Assembly: GCA_012719335.1 (NCBI GenBank)
Contig: JAAYAO010000083.1
Coordinates: 1 to 6,825, forward strand
Direction of reading: 5' to 3'
Origin: Propionibacterium sp.
GTDB taxonomy: Bacteria; Actinomycetota; Actinomycetes; Propionibacteriales; Propionibacteriaceae
DNA: 6,825 nucleotides
Below are positions 1-6,141 of the stretch, piece by piece. The notes below the pieces were generated by a model. It worked only from the letters and a program-made list of their open reading frames with translations. It was not told the origin of the DNA and did no database searches. The first letter of the stretch is position 1, and every line of letters starts with the position of its first letter. The position numbers and the translations under genes were made by a program.

Positions 1-565
1 CGGCCATGCGCTCGTCGATGACCGACGGGTCCACGCTCTCGCCGAGGGCGATGAAGTCGTCCCAATCGGTGGCGTGCTCGTCGCCGGTGCTGCCGATGTC
101 GACGATCGTGCGCAGGTAGGGCACCCCCGGCAGAATCGCCGGCTCCACCCCGGCGCCCCAGTCGTCGCCGGTCGGCGCCTCGGTCTCGCGCAGCATCGTC
201 AGGTAGGACTTGCCCAGGAAGCCCTCCTCCGTGACCAACATCATGGTGCGGGCCCGGTTCAGCGCGAACTGTGCCTCCGAACCGAGGTAACGGGTGTTGA
301 TCGGGGTCAGAATGCCGCCGGCGGCCATGATGCCGAGGGCGGCGATGCACCATCGGGCGGAGTTGGGGGCCCAGACCGCGGCGCGATCACCCGGTTCGAG
401 GCCACGGGCCACCGCTGAGCGGGCGAAAGCGGTGACCTCGGCGTCCAGTTGTGCGAAGGTGAGGCGAATCTCGCCGTCGACGATCGCTTCGAGATCAGGG
501 TCCTCGGCGGCAGCCAAGCGCAGGCTTTCCGGGATTGACGCGACGGTGTCGGGCGTAGCGGTCAT
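1..565 (-). CDS. fadD3: HIP-CoA ligase FadD3, N-terminal part (runs off the left edge)
   Basis: Acyl-CoA synthetase of the ANL superfamily; FadD3 activates the steroid C/D-ring intermediate HIP to HIP-CoA with ATP and CoA in the cytoplasm. About 188 N-terminal residues are present of a usual length near 500. Visible features are a WAPNSARW segment (residues 65-72), PINTRY (88-93) followed by a conserved SEA, and WDDFIALG (168-175). This matches my memory of M. tuberculosis FadD3, which has WSPNTWHW, PLNTRYTATEA and WDEFIATG at like places. The AMP-binding SGTTG motif and the catalytic C-terminal domain lie outside the window. The ATG at 565 is chosen because GGAGG sits five bases upstream. 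The gene is divergent from fadA6 and shares a KstR2 operator with it. The family assignment is firm. The FadD3 substrate is inferred from similarity and context. Confidence 0.85.
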   Translation of the reverse strand, partial: MTATPDTVASIPESLRLAAAEDPDLEAIVDGEIRLTFAQLDAEVTAFARSAVARGLEPGDRAAVWAPNSARWCIAALGIMAAGGILTPINTRYLGSEAQFALNRARTMMLVTEEGFLGKSYLTMLRETEAPTGDDWGAGVEPAILPGVPYLRTIVDIGSTGDEHATDWDDFIALGESVDPSVIDERMA

Positions 566-598
566 TGCCACCTCCGGTGCGTGGATCGGTTTCACCGG

Positions 599-604
599 AG
601 ACTA
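599..604 (-). promoter_or_regulatory. Candidate -10 element for fadD3
   Basis: On the minus strand these bases read TAGTCT, which fits the actinobacterial TANNNT -10 pattern. It lies 33 bases upstream of the fadD3 start and downstream of the KstR2 operator. No good -35 is visible at the usual spacing. A TACGCT on the minus strand at 626-621 is an alternative. Pattern match only. Confidence 0.3.
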
Positions 605-634
605 CCGCCCCGGCGGGACGAGCGTAGCTGCCCG

Positions 635-648
635 ACCAAGCGCTTGGT
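635..648. promoter_or_regulatory. KstR2 operator in the fadD3/fadA6 divergent promoter
   Basis: The sequence ACCAAGCGCTTGGT is a perfect 14-base palindrome. It fits every fixed position of the KstR2 motif as I know it, AnCAAGnnCTTGnT. It lies near the middle of the divergent region, 69 bases from the fadD3 start and 62 bases from the fadA6 start, where one bound repressor could block both promoters. KstR2 releases DNA on binding HIP-CoA, the product of the adjacent fadD3, so induction follows the pathway's first committed thioester. The palindrome is seen directly. Its recognition by the KstR2 encoded at 6142 is inferred from the known motif. Confidence 0.9.
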
Positions 649-697
649 ACGGTTCATCCCATTGGCCGCAACCAAGTCCAGGCCGACCAACCCGCCC

Positions 698-703
698 AAG
701 GAG
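698..703 (+). promoter_or_regulatory. Ribosome binding site fixing the fadA6 start
   Basis: AAGGAG lies seven bases before the ATG at 711. It decides the start, because the reading frame stays open upstream as far as about 294. The encoded protein begins MNEAYIVEAVRTP, the normal thiolase N-terminus. Confidence 0.85.
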
Positions 704-710
704 CACGATC

Positions 711-1859
711 ATGAACGAGGCCTACATTGTCGAGGCCGTCCGTACCCCGGTCACCAAACGTGGCAAGGAATTCGCCGAGGTTCACCCGGCCGATCTGGGC
801 GCGCACACCCTGCGCGCCGTGGTCGAGCGGGCGAACGTCGATCCGGGGGCCGTCGAGGATGTCGTCTACGGCTGTGTCGACACGATCGGGCCGCAGGCCG
901 GTGACATCGGGCGCACCGCCTGGTTGGCCGCGGGGCTGCCCGACCACGTGCCCGGGGTGACCGTCGACCGGCAGTGTGGCTCGTCCCAGCAGGCCGTGCA
1001 CTTCGCCGCCCAGGCGATCCTGAGCGGCACCGCCGATCTGGTGGTGGCCGGCGGTATGCAGAACATGTCGGCGATCCCGATTTCGGCGGCGATGTGGGCC
1101 GGTCAGCAGTACGGCTTCGACGACCCCTTCCGGGGATCGAAGGGTTGGCAGGAGCGGTACGGCAACGTCGAGGTCTCGCAGTTCAAGTCGGCGCAGATGA
1201 TCGCCGACAAGTGGAAGATCAGCCGCGAGGAGATGGAGCGGTTCGCCCTCGAATCGCACACCCGGGCGCTGAAGGCGATCGCCGAGGGTCGCTTCGTCAA
1301 GGAGATCGAGCCGCTGAACGGGGTCGACACCGACTCCTGCCCGCGGGAGTCGACCCTGGAGAAGATGGCCACCCTCGACCCGCTGGAGGAGGGCGGCACG
1401 ATCACCGCCGCGGTGGCCTCGCAGATCTGTGACGCCTCGGCCGCGTTGCTGATCGCCTCCGAGCAGGCCGTCAAGGACCACAATCTGACCCCGCGGGCCC
1501 GGATCCACCACATCTCTGTGCGCGCCGACGACCCGATCTGGATGCTCACCGCCCCGATTCCGGCCACCGAGTACGCCCTGAAGAAGGCCGGCATGACGAT
1601 CGACGACATCGACACCGTCGAGATCAACGAGGCCTTCGCGCCGGTGGTGATGGCGTGGCTCAAGGAGCACCCGATCGACCCGGCCAAGGTCAACCCCAAC
1701 GGTGGCGCGATCGCCCTGGGTCACCCACTGGGTGCCACCGGTGCGCGGTTGATGACCACCATGCTGCACGAGCTCGAACGCACCGGTGGGCGCTACGGCC
1801 TGCAGACCATGTGCGAGGGTGGCGGGCAGGCCAACGTCACGATCATCGAAAGGCTCTGA
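711..1859 (+). CDS. fadA6: Steroid-degradation acetyl-CoA acetyltransferase (thiolase) FadA6
   Basis: Thiolase of 382 residues, the normal length for the family. It performs CoA-dependent cleavage of 3-ketoacyl-CoA esters in catabolism of steroid rings C and D. Published in vitro work on this pathway used a CoA thiolase together with IpdAB to form 4-methyl-5-oxo-octanedioyl-CoA (MOODA-CoA). Active-site residues are all present: nucleophile Cys89 in VDRQCGSSQQ, Asn306 in EINEAF, His338 in ALGHPLGATGAR and Cys368 in TMCEGGG. Long stretches match M. tuberculosis FadA6 as I recall it, including SQQA, RARIHHIS, IPAT and the C-terminal NVTIIERL. The small-domain motif reads ICDASAA where the M. tuberculosis protein has ISDGASA, a conservative change. 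It heads a two-gene operon with ipdF, five bases apart, and is under the KstR2 operator at 635-648. Confidence 0.93.
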   Translation: MNEAYIVEAVRTPVTKRGKEFAEVHPADLGAHTLRAVVERANVDPGAVEDVVYGCVDTIGPQAGDIGRTAWLAAGLPDHVPGVTVDRQCGSSQQAVHFAAQAILSGTADLVVAGGMQNMSAIPISAAMWAGQQYGFDDPFRGSKGWQERYGNVEVSQFKSAQMIADKWKISREEMERFALESHTRALKAIAEGRFVKEIEPLNGVDTDSCPRESTLEKMATLDPLEEGGTITAAVASQICDASAALLIASEQAVKDHNLTPRARIHHISVRADDPIWMLTAPIPATEYALKKAGMTIDDIDTVEINEAFAPVVMAWLKEHPIDPAKVNPNGGAIALGHPLGATGARLMTTMLHELERTGGRYGLQTMCEGGGQANVTIIERL

Positions 1860-1864
1860 GCACC

Positions 1865-2641
1865 ATGCAGATCGATCTCACCGGCCAGGTCGTCCTGGTC
1901 ACCGGCGGCGCCCGCGGCATCGGTGCCGCGATCACCCGGGCTTTCCTCGCCGAGGGCTGCACCGTGGTGATCTGCGGCCGCACCCAGCCCGAGGACGCGG
2001 ACCTGCCCGCGGTCGGCGACGCCAAGGCACGGTTCGTCTCCTGCGATGTGCGGATCGACTCGCAGGTCGCGGCCATGATCGAGGGCATCGTGGCCGAGCA
2101 CGGCCGCCTCGACATCGTGGTGAACAACGCCGGTGGCGCACCCTCGGTGCTCGCCGCCGACACTCCGCCGCGATTGGCCGGATCGCTGATCAACCTGAAC
2201 CTGTTGGCCCCGTTCCTGGTGGCCCAGGCGGCCCAGAAGGTGATGGCCGAGCAGGAGCAGGGCGGCCAGATCATCAACATCGGCAGCGTTTCGTCGATGC
2301 GTCCGGCTCCCGGTACCGCGATCTACGCCGCCACCAAGGCGGGGCTGTCGATGCTGACCCGGGCGCTGGCCCTGGAGTGGGGCCCGAAGGTGCGGGTGAA
2401 CCAGATTCGGGTCGGCCTGGTCGGCACCGAACTGTCGGAGATGCACTACGGCGGCGCCGAGGGCATGGCCGCGGTGAACAAGCTGATCCCGGCCGGCCGG
2501 ATGGCCGTGCCCGAGGACATCGGCAAGGCCTGCGTGGCCCTGGCGAACCCCGAGCTGGGCTACATGTCCGGCGCCGAGGTCAACCTCGACGGCGGCGGCG
2601 AGGTGCCCGGCTGGTACGACGCGGTGCAGCGCAACCTCTGA
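1865..2641 (+). CDS. ipdF: Short-chain dehydrogenase/reductase IpdF
   Basis: Classical SDR of 258 residues. IpdF interconverts the 5-hydroxy and 5-oxo forms of the indanone CoA thioesters in steroid C/D-ring breakdown; 5-OH HIC-CoA is converted on toward COCHEA-CoA by IpdF, IpdC and EchA20. Visible motifs are the nucleotide-binding TGGARGIG (13-20), NNAG (87-90), Asn112, Ser141, and the catalytic Tyr154 and Lys158 in YAATK. Arg39 just after the second beta strand hints at NADP use, but this is weak. The closest protein I remember is M. tuberculosis Rv3559c (IpdF), sharing NNAGG, RPxPGTA, EWxPKVRVN, the TExSE-YG block and GGGExP near the end. The ATG at 1865 follows the fadA6 stop after five bases, with only a weak AAAGG 11 bases upstream, so translation is probably coupled. 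A strong hairpin follows at 2657-2680. Confidence 0.87.
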   Translation: MQIDLTGQVVLVTGGARGIGAAITRAFLAEGCTVVICGRTQPEDADLPAVGDAKARFVSCDVRIDSQVAAMIEGIVAEHGRLDIVVNNAGGAPSVLAADTPPRLAGSLINLNLLAPFLVAQAAQKVMAEQEQGGQIINIGSVSSMRPAPGTAIYAATKAGLSMLTRALALEWGPKVRVNQIRVGLVGTELSEMHYGGAEGMAAVNKLIPAGRMAVPEDIGKACVALANPELGYMSGAEVNLDGGGEVPGWYDAVQRNL

Positions 2642-2656
2642 TCGCAACGACGAGCG

Positions 2657-2680
2657 GGGCCCGGCTTTCGAGCCGGGCCC
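2657..2680 (+). terminator. Hairpin terminator after ipdF
   Basis: A perfect 10-base stem, GGGCCCGGCT pairing with AGCCGGGCCC, closes on a stable TTCG tetraloop and starts 15 bases after the ipdF stop. It is followed only by TTT, so it is a GC-rich actinobacterial type without a long U tract. Outer arms ACGACG (2646-2651) and CGTCGT (2685-2690) can extend the stem across an internal loop. The stem is symmetric and could act on either strand. Confidence 0.8.
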
Positions 2681-2839
2681 TTTGCGTCGTCGTGCTGCCG
2701 GTCTCGTGGACGTGACGCAAACCTCTCGAAAAGTGGGTCGGCAGCTCGCTGTGCGGCTTCGGAGGGTGGGATTCGCGTTGGTTTCGGTCACCGGGCGCCG
2801 CGGTGGCGCAGTGAGCATCCATTGGCCCACCAGAATGTG

Positions 2840-2875
2840 AATGGGGCGCCACGACCGTGGTCGCAGCGCCCCATT
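2840..2875 (-). terminator. Hairpin terminator after the ipdE1-ipdE2 operon
   Basis: AATGGGGCGC (2840-2849) pairs perfectly with GCGCCCCATT (2866-2875). The intervening bases hold a short nested stem, CGACC with GGTCG. The hairpin begins ten bases past the minus-strand stop at 2886. No U tract follows on the minus strand, as is common in high-GC actinobacteria. It probably ends transcription of the three-gene minus operon. Confidence 0.7.
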
Positions 2876-2885
2876 TCGCAGGCTC

Positions 2886-3929
2886 TCAGCCGGCGATCGC
2901 CTCGCGAAGCTTGGCACGCAGGGCGGAGTTGGTTTCCCCGAGCCACTGGTTGGCCTTGGCCCGCTTGAAGTACAGGTGGCAGTCGTGCTCCCAGGTGAAG
3001 CCGATGCCACCGTGCAGCTGGATCGCGTCGGCGGCCGTCGCGTAGTAGGCGTCGGCGGCCACGGCCTTGGCCATGGTGGTGATGGTGTCGACGTCCTCGT
3101 CACCATCGACCAGGGCCTTGACCGCGTACTGGGCGGTGGCCGCGGCACCCTGCACCTCGACCAACAGGTCGGCCGCCCGGTGCTTCAACGCCTGGAACTT
3201 GCCGATCGGCTGGCCGAACTGCTGGCGCACCTTCAGGTATTCGACGGTGATCTCCAGAATCCGGTCGGCCCCGGCGGCCGAGTCGGTGGCCAGGGCACTG
3301 CGCAGCAACTGCCGCAGCCGCCCGGCCACCTCGGCGCCACCGATCCGCTCCGCGGCGGCCCCGTCGAAGGACACCTCCGACAACGGACGGGTCTGGTCCA
3401 GACTGGCGCGGCGGGTCACGTTCACCCCGGCGGCATCGGCGGCCACCAGGTACACCTCCCCGTCGGCGATCACCAGCAACTGATCGGCCGAACCGGCGCC
3501 GATCACGGCCTTCGCCGCGCCGCTCACGGTGTCACCCGAAGCGGTGACGCCGTCCAGCACCACGGCGATCGGGGTGGCCTCGGCGGCCAGGTCGGCCAAC
3601 TGCGGGGCCTCGGCGAAGGCCAGCGCGCCGTGCGCGACCAGTGTGCTCAGCAGGGGGGAGGGCACCAGGCGGCGGCCCAACTCCTCCAATACGATGGAGG
3701 CTTCCTGCCAGCCCATGCCCAGACCGTCCTGGTCTTCGGGCACCAGCAGCAGGGTGGCGCCCAGTTCGGTGGCCAGCCGCTCCCACAGCCGGGCGTCGTA
3801 CTCGACCTCGGGATCCTCCGAGATCTTGCGCACCGCCTCGGAGTCGGCGTGCTTGTCCAGAATCGCGATGACCGTCTCGCGGAGGGCTTCCTGCTCGTCG
3901 GTCTCGTCCATCAACACGGGAGTGATCAT
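2886..3929 (-). CDS. ipdE2: Acyl-CoA dehydrogenase beta subunit, probable IpdE2 (FadE33-like)
   Basis: ACAD-fold flavoprotein subunit of 347 residues. In steroid degraders a catalytic alpha subunit pairs with a degenerate beta subunit to form an alpha2-beta2 enzyme; IpdE1-IpdE2 dehydrogenates 5OH-HIP-CoA, the first beta-oxidation step on the HIP side chain. Visible are EELGR (82-86), YLKVRQQFGQPIGKFQALK (231-249) and LHGGIGFTWEHDCHLYFKRA (305-324), typical of FAD-contacting regions in this subfamily. The YEGT catalytic motif is absent (WLGET occurs in that area), and the alternative base position, by my manual alignment, is Leu209 beside Arg210. It therefore looks non-catalytic, as expected for a beta subunit. 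The ATG at 3929 is preferred because GAGGAG lies six bases upstream; Met7 is a less likely start. Placement beside ipdE1 supports the name. A FadE32-like identity is the main alternative. Confidence 0.75.
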   Translation of the reverse strand: MITPVLMDETDEQEALRETVIAILDKHADSEAVRKISEDPEVEYDARLWERLATELGATLLLVPEDQDGLGMGWQEASIVLEELGRRLVPSPLLSTLVAHGALAFAEAPQLADLAAEATPIAVVLDGVTASGDTVSGAAKAVIGAGSADQLLVIADGEVYLVAADAAGVNVTRRASLDQTRPLSEVSFDGAAAERIGGAEVAGRLRQLLRSALATDSAAGADRILEITVEYLKVRQQFGQPIGKFQALKHRAADLLVEVQGAAATAQYAVKALVDGDEDVDTITTMAKAVAADAYYATAADAIQLHGGIGFTWEHDCHLYFKRAKANQWLGETNSALRAKLREAIAG

Positions 3930-3935
3930 GCTCGG

Positions 3936-3941
3936 CTCCTC
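3936..3941 (-). promoter_or_regulatory. Ribosome binding site of ipdE2 overlapping the ipdE1 stop
   Basis: On the minus strand GAGGAG begins with the last two bases of the ipdE1 TGA stop (3942-3940) and lies six bases before the ipdE2 ATG at 3929. This arrangement favours reinitiation or coupled translation of the two subunits. Confidence 0.8.
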
Positions 3942-5094
3942 ACCGGGGCAGGCCGAGCATGCGCTCAGCGAGAATGTTGCGCTGGATCTCGTTCGACCCG
4001 CCGTAGATGGTGTCGGAGCGGGTGAACAGGAAAAGCGTCTGGGCGTCGGTCAGGTCGTAGGGCCATTCGGCGACCAGGGCATCGACCCCCTGGACGTCCA
4101 CGGCCAGTTCGCCGAGGGCACGGTGCCAGTTGGCCCATTGGAGCTTCGAGATCGAGGCCTCGTGGCCGGAGAGCTCGGCGCCGGAGGACCGCAGGGTGCG
4201 CAGCGCGGTGTACCGCAGCACCCGCAACTGGGTCCAGGCCCGGGCCACCCGGTCGGCGACCAGCGGATCGTCCAGCGCCCCGCGGGCCTTGGCGTCGGCG
4301 ATCAGGGTTTCGAGTTCGCGCTCGAAACCGATCTGCTGACCGAGGGTGGACACGCCCCGCTCGAAACCGAGGGTGCCCATCGCGACCTTCCAGCCCTCGC
4401 CCTCGGCGCCGACCAGATTCTCGACGCCACTGCGGGCATCGTCGAAGAAGACCTCGTTGAACTCCGAGGTGCCGGTGAGCTGCTGGATCGGGCGCACCTC
4501 GACCCCGTCCTGATCCATCGGAACCAGGATGTAGCTCAGCCCCTTGTGGCGCGACGAGGACGGGTCGGTGCGGCACACCACGAAGCACCAGTCGGAGACG
4601 TGGGCCAGAGAGGTCCACACCTTCTGACCGTTGACCACGTACTCCTCACCCTCGCGGCGGGCCCGGGTCTGCACCCCGGCCAGGTCGGAACCGGCGCCGG
4701 GTTCGGAGTACCCCTGGCACCACATGGTTTCGCCGGAGAGGATGCCGGGCAGGAAACGGTCCTGCTGCTCCTTGGTGCCGAAGGCCAACAGGGTGGGGCC
4801 GAGGAGCTGCTCGCTCATGTGCATCACCCGGCCGGGGGCGTTCGCGCGGGCGTACTCCTCGTGGAAGATCACCTGCTGGGCCAGCGAGGCGTTGCGGCCA
4901 CCGACCTCGGTCGGCCAGCCGATCCCGATCCAGTTGCCCTCGCCCATCCGGCGCTCCCAGGCCAGGCGCTCCTCGAGCATCTCGTCCTCGTGGCCGGGGC
5001 CACCGGTGCCCACCAGGTGCTTGAAATCGCCGGCCAGGTTCTCGGCCAGCCAGTCGCGGATCTCCGCGCGGAATTCTTCGTCGGTCTGCGTCAT
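3940..5094 (-). CDS. ipdE1: Acyl-CoA dehydrogenase alpha subunit IpdE1 (FadE30)
   Basis: Acyl-CoA dehydrogenase of 384 residues, essentially the length of M. tuberculosis FadE30. It is the alpha subunit of the IpdE1-IpdE2 heterotetramer that oxidises 5OH-HIP-CoA to its enoyl-CoA with FAD. Visible are the EEYARANAP helix (79-87), the FAD-binding WCQGYSEPGAGSDLA (125-139), INGQK-like VNGQKVWTS (154-162), TGTSEFNEVFFDDAR (207-221), FERGVSTLGQQ (244-254) and the C-terminal DTIYGGSNEIQRNIL (361-375). The usual YEGT glutamate is replaced by Gly365 in YGGS. Glu245 in FERG sits where isovaleryl-CoA-dehydrogenase-type enzymes and steroid ACADs carry the base. It follows the SDR gene by 13 bases, with AGGA eight bases before the ATG, and precedes ipdE2 by 10 bases. 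The match to remembered FadE30 is strong throughout. Confidence 0.9.
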   Translation of the reverse strand: MTQTDEEFRAEIRDWLAENLAGDFKHLVGTGGPGHEDEMLEERLAWERRMGEGNWIGIGWPTEVGGRNASLAQQVIFHEEYARANAPGRVMHMSEQLLGPTLLAFGTKEQQDRFLPGILSGETMWCQGYSEPGAGSDLAGVQTRARREGEEYVVNGQKVWTSLAHVSDWCFVVCRTDPSSSRHKGLSYILVPMDQDGVEVRPIQQLTGTSEFNEVFFDDARSGVENLVGAEGEGWKVAMGTLGFERGVSTLGQQIGFERELETLIADAKARGALDDPLVADRVARAWTQLRVLRYTALRTLRSSGAELSGHEASISKLQWANWHRALGELAVDVQGVDALVAEWPYDLTDAQTLFLFTRSDTIYGGSNEIQRNILAERMLGLPR

Positions 5095-5107
5095 CGTGGG
5101 TTCCTGC

Positions 5108-6001
5108 TCACTGTGCGCCGTAGACGGGGGCGGGCTTGGGGCCCTCGGCCTCGAGCTTGGCCACCACCTCGGTGAGTTCGGCGGCTTCCCAGCGGCGGTC
5201 GCCGGCCTTGGCCGGGGTGCCGTGCTGCCAGCCGTCGGCCAGCGAGACCTGGTCGGCCTCGACCTCGAAGACCCGTCCGGTGATCTGGGCCTCGGCCGAT
5301 GCCAGCCAGGCCACCAGCGGGGAGACATTGGCCGGGTCCATCGCGTCGAAGCCCGATTCCGGGGCGGCCATCATCTCGGCCATCGCCGGCACGGCGGTGG
5401 TCATCGGGGTGCGGGCGCTGGGGGCGATCGCGTTGATCTTGATGCCGTAGCGGCCCCATTCGACCGCCGCGACCTGGGAGAGGGCGACGATGCCGGCCTT
5501 GGCGGCGGCGTAGTTGCCCTGGCCGACGCTGCCCATCAGGCCGGCACCGGAGGAAGTGTTGACGATCCGGGCCTCGCGCGGGTTGCCGGCCTTGGCCTCG
5601 TCGCGCCAGTAGGCGCAGGCGTGCCGCATCGGCACGAAGTGGCCCTTGAGGTTGACGTTCATCACCGCATCCCACTCGTCCTCGGACATGTTGGCGAGCA
5701 TCCGGTCGCGGTTGATGCCGGCGTTGTTGACCAGCGCGTCCAGGCCTCCGAAGGTGTCGACGGCGGTCTTGATCAACTCCTCGCCATAGGCCCAGTCGGC
5801 GACGTCACCGGAGGAGGCGACGGCCTGGCCACCGGCCGCCCGGATCTCCTCCGCGACGGCTTCGGCCGACTCGGCACTCCAGTCGTTGACGACCACATTC
5901 GCGCCGAGCCGGGCGAACTCCAGGGCGTGGGCGCGGCCCAGGCCCTGGCCGGCCCCGGTGATGATGGCCGTACGGCCGGACAGGAACGAGGTGTTGGTCA
6001 T
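5108..6001 (-). CDS. Short-chain dehydrogenase, probable 3-hydroxyacyl-CoA dehydrogenase of the KstR2 regulon
   Basis: SDR of 297 residues, about 40 longer than a minimal SDR because of a C-terminal extension after residue 255. Visible are TGAGQGLG (15-22), Asp40 at the end of the second beta strand (suggesting NAD), NNAG (92-95), Asn117, Ser151, and Tyr164 and Lys168 in YAAAK. The size, the tail and the TGAGQGLGRxHAxxxAxxGAxVVVND style resemble bacterial multifunctional-enzyme-2-like dehydrogenases and M. tuberculosis Rv3548c, another KstR2-regulon SDR. By context it could oxidise the 3-hydroxyacyl-CoA made after IpdE1-IpdE2 and a hydratase; this is inference. The start at 6001 has GGAGG five bases upstream. 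An in-frame ATG at 6034 lacks a good ribosome site. It is the first gene of the minus operon with ipdE1 and ipdE2, under the operator at 6062-6075. Confidence 0.8.
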   Translation of the reverse strand: MTNTSFLSGRTAIITGAGQGLGRAHALEFARLGANVVVNDWSAESAEAVAEEIRAAGGQAVASSGDVADWAYGEELIKTAVDTFGGLDALVNNAGINRDRMLANMSEDEWDAVMNVNLKGHFVPMRHACAYWRDEAKAGNPREARIVNTSSGAGLMGSVGQGNYAAAKAGIVALSQVAAVEWGRYGIKINAIAPSARTPMTTAVPAMAEMMAAPESGFDAMDPANVSPLVAWLASAEAQITGRVFEVEADQVSLADGWQHGTPAKAGDRRWEAAELTEVVAKLEAEGPKPAPVYGAQ

Positions 6002-6061
6002 GAATGCCTCCGGATAGCTGACGCCTGCGGTCATCCCAATGAATCACACGGGGTTCTGACG

Positions 6062-6075
6062 AGCAAACGCTTGAT
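6062..6075. promoter_or_regulatory. KstR2 operator in the SDR/kstR2 divergent promoter
   Basis: AGCAAACGCTTGAT fits the KstR2 motif AnCAAGnnCTTGnT with one mismatch, AAA for AAG in the left half. It shares the core CGCTTG with the perfect site at 635-648. It lies 60 bases from the SDR start at 6001 and 66 bases from the kstR2 start at 6142, so it could control the ipdE operon and autoregulate kstR2. The match is seen directly; function is inferred. Confidence 0.8.
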
Positions 6076-6078
6076 TGG

Positions 6079-6084
6079 TATTCT
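6079..6084 (+). promoter_or_regulatory. Candidate -10 element for kstR2
   Basis: TATTCT fits TANNNT and starts three bases after the operator, so bound KstR2 would cover the -35 area. It would place a transcript start about 50 bases before the kstR2 ATG. No consensus -35 is evident. Pattern match only. Confidence 0.35.
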
Positions 6085-6141
6085 GGTGTTGGACGATGTC
6101 GCCGGTTGGCCCCATCGTGAGACGGACAGAGGGAGTCATCG

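Larger units (their letters stand above)
2642..2885. other. Convergent intergenic region, no gene seen
   Basis: This 244-base gap separates the ends of ipdF (plus) and ipdE2 (minus). It holds one good hairpin terminator at each end, at 2657-2680 and 2840-2875, and a weak imperfect hairpin near 2788-2814. I see no KstR2 palindrome, no convincing small gene and no RNA gene. Confidence 0.7.

Noticed and set aside
671..676. ACCAAG half-site downstream of the KstR2 operator
   Set aside because: The right half CTTG is missing at the required spacing, so it is not a credible second operator.
294..710. In-frame upward extension of the fadA6 reading frame
   Set aside because: It overlaps the fadD3 coding sequence and the KstR2 operator on the other strand. 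The translated extension has no thiolase character, and the ATG at 711 has a strong ribosome site and the family N-terminus.
2788..2814. Imperfect hairpin around GCGCC/GGCGC in the convergent gap
   Set aside because: A five-base stem with an uneven internal loop is expected by chance in GC-rich DNA, and stronger hairpins flank it.
654..3148. Long minus-strand open frames (654-1769, 1793-3148) opposite fadA6 and ipdF
   Set aside because: Same reason: antisense frames rich in His, Arg, Gly and Asp. One also runs across both terminator hairpins of the convergent gap.
6002..6034. Alternative upstream start for the SDR at 6034
   Set aside because: It would add 11 residues not typical of SDRs and lacks a good ribosome site. 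The ATG at 6001 has GGAGG at five bases.
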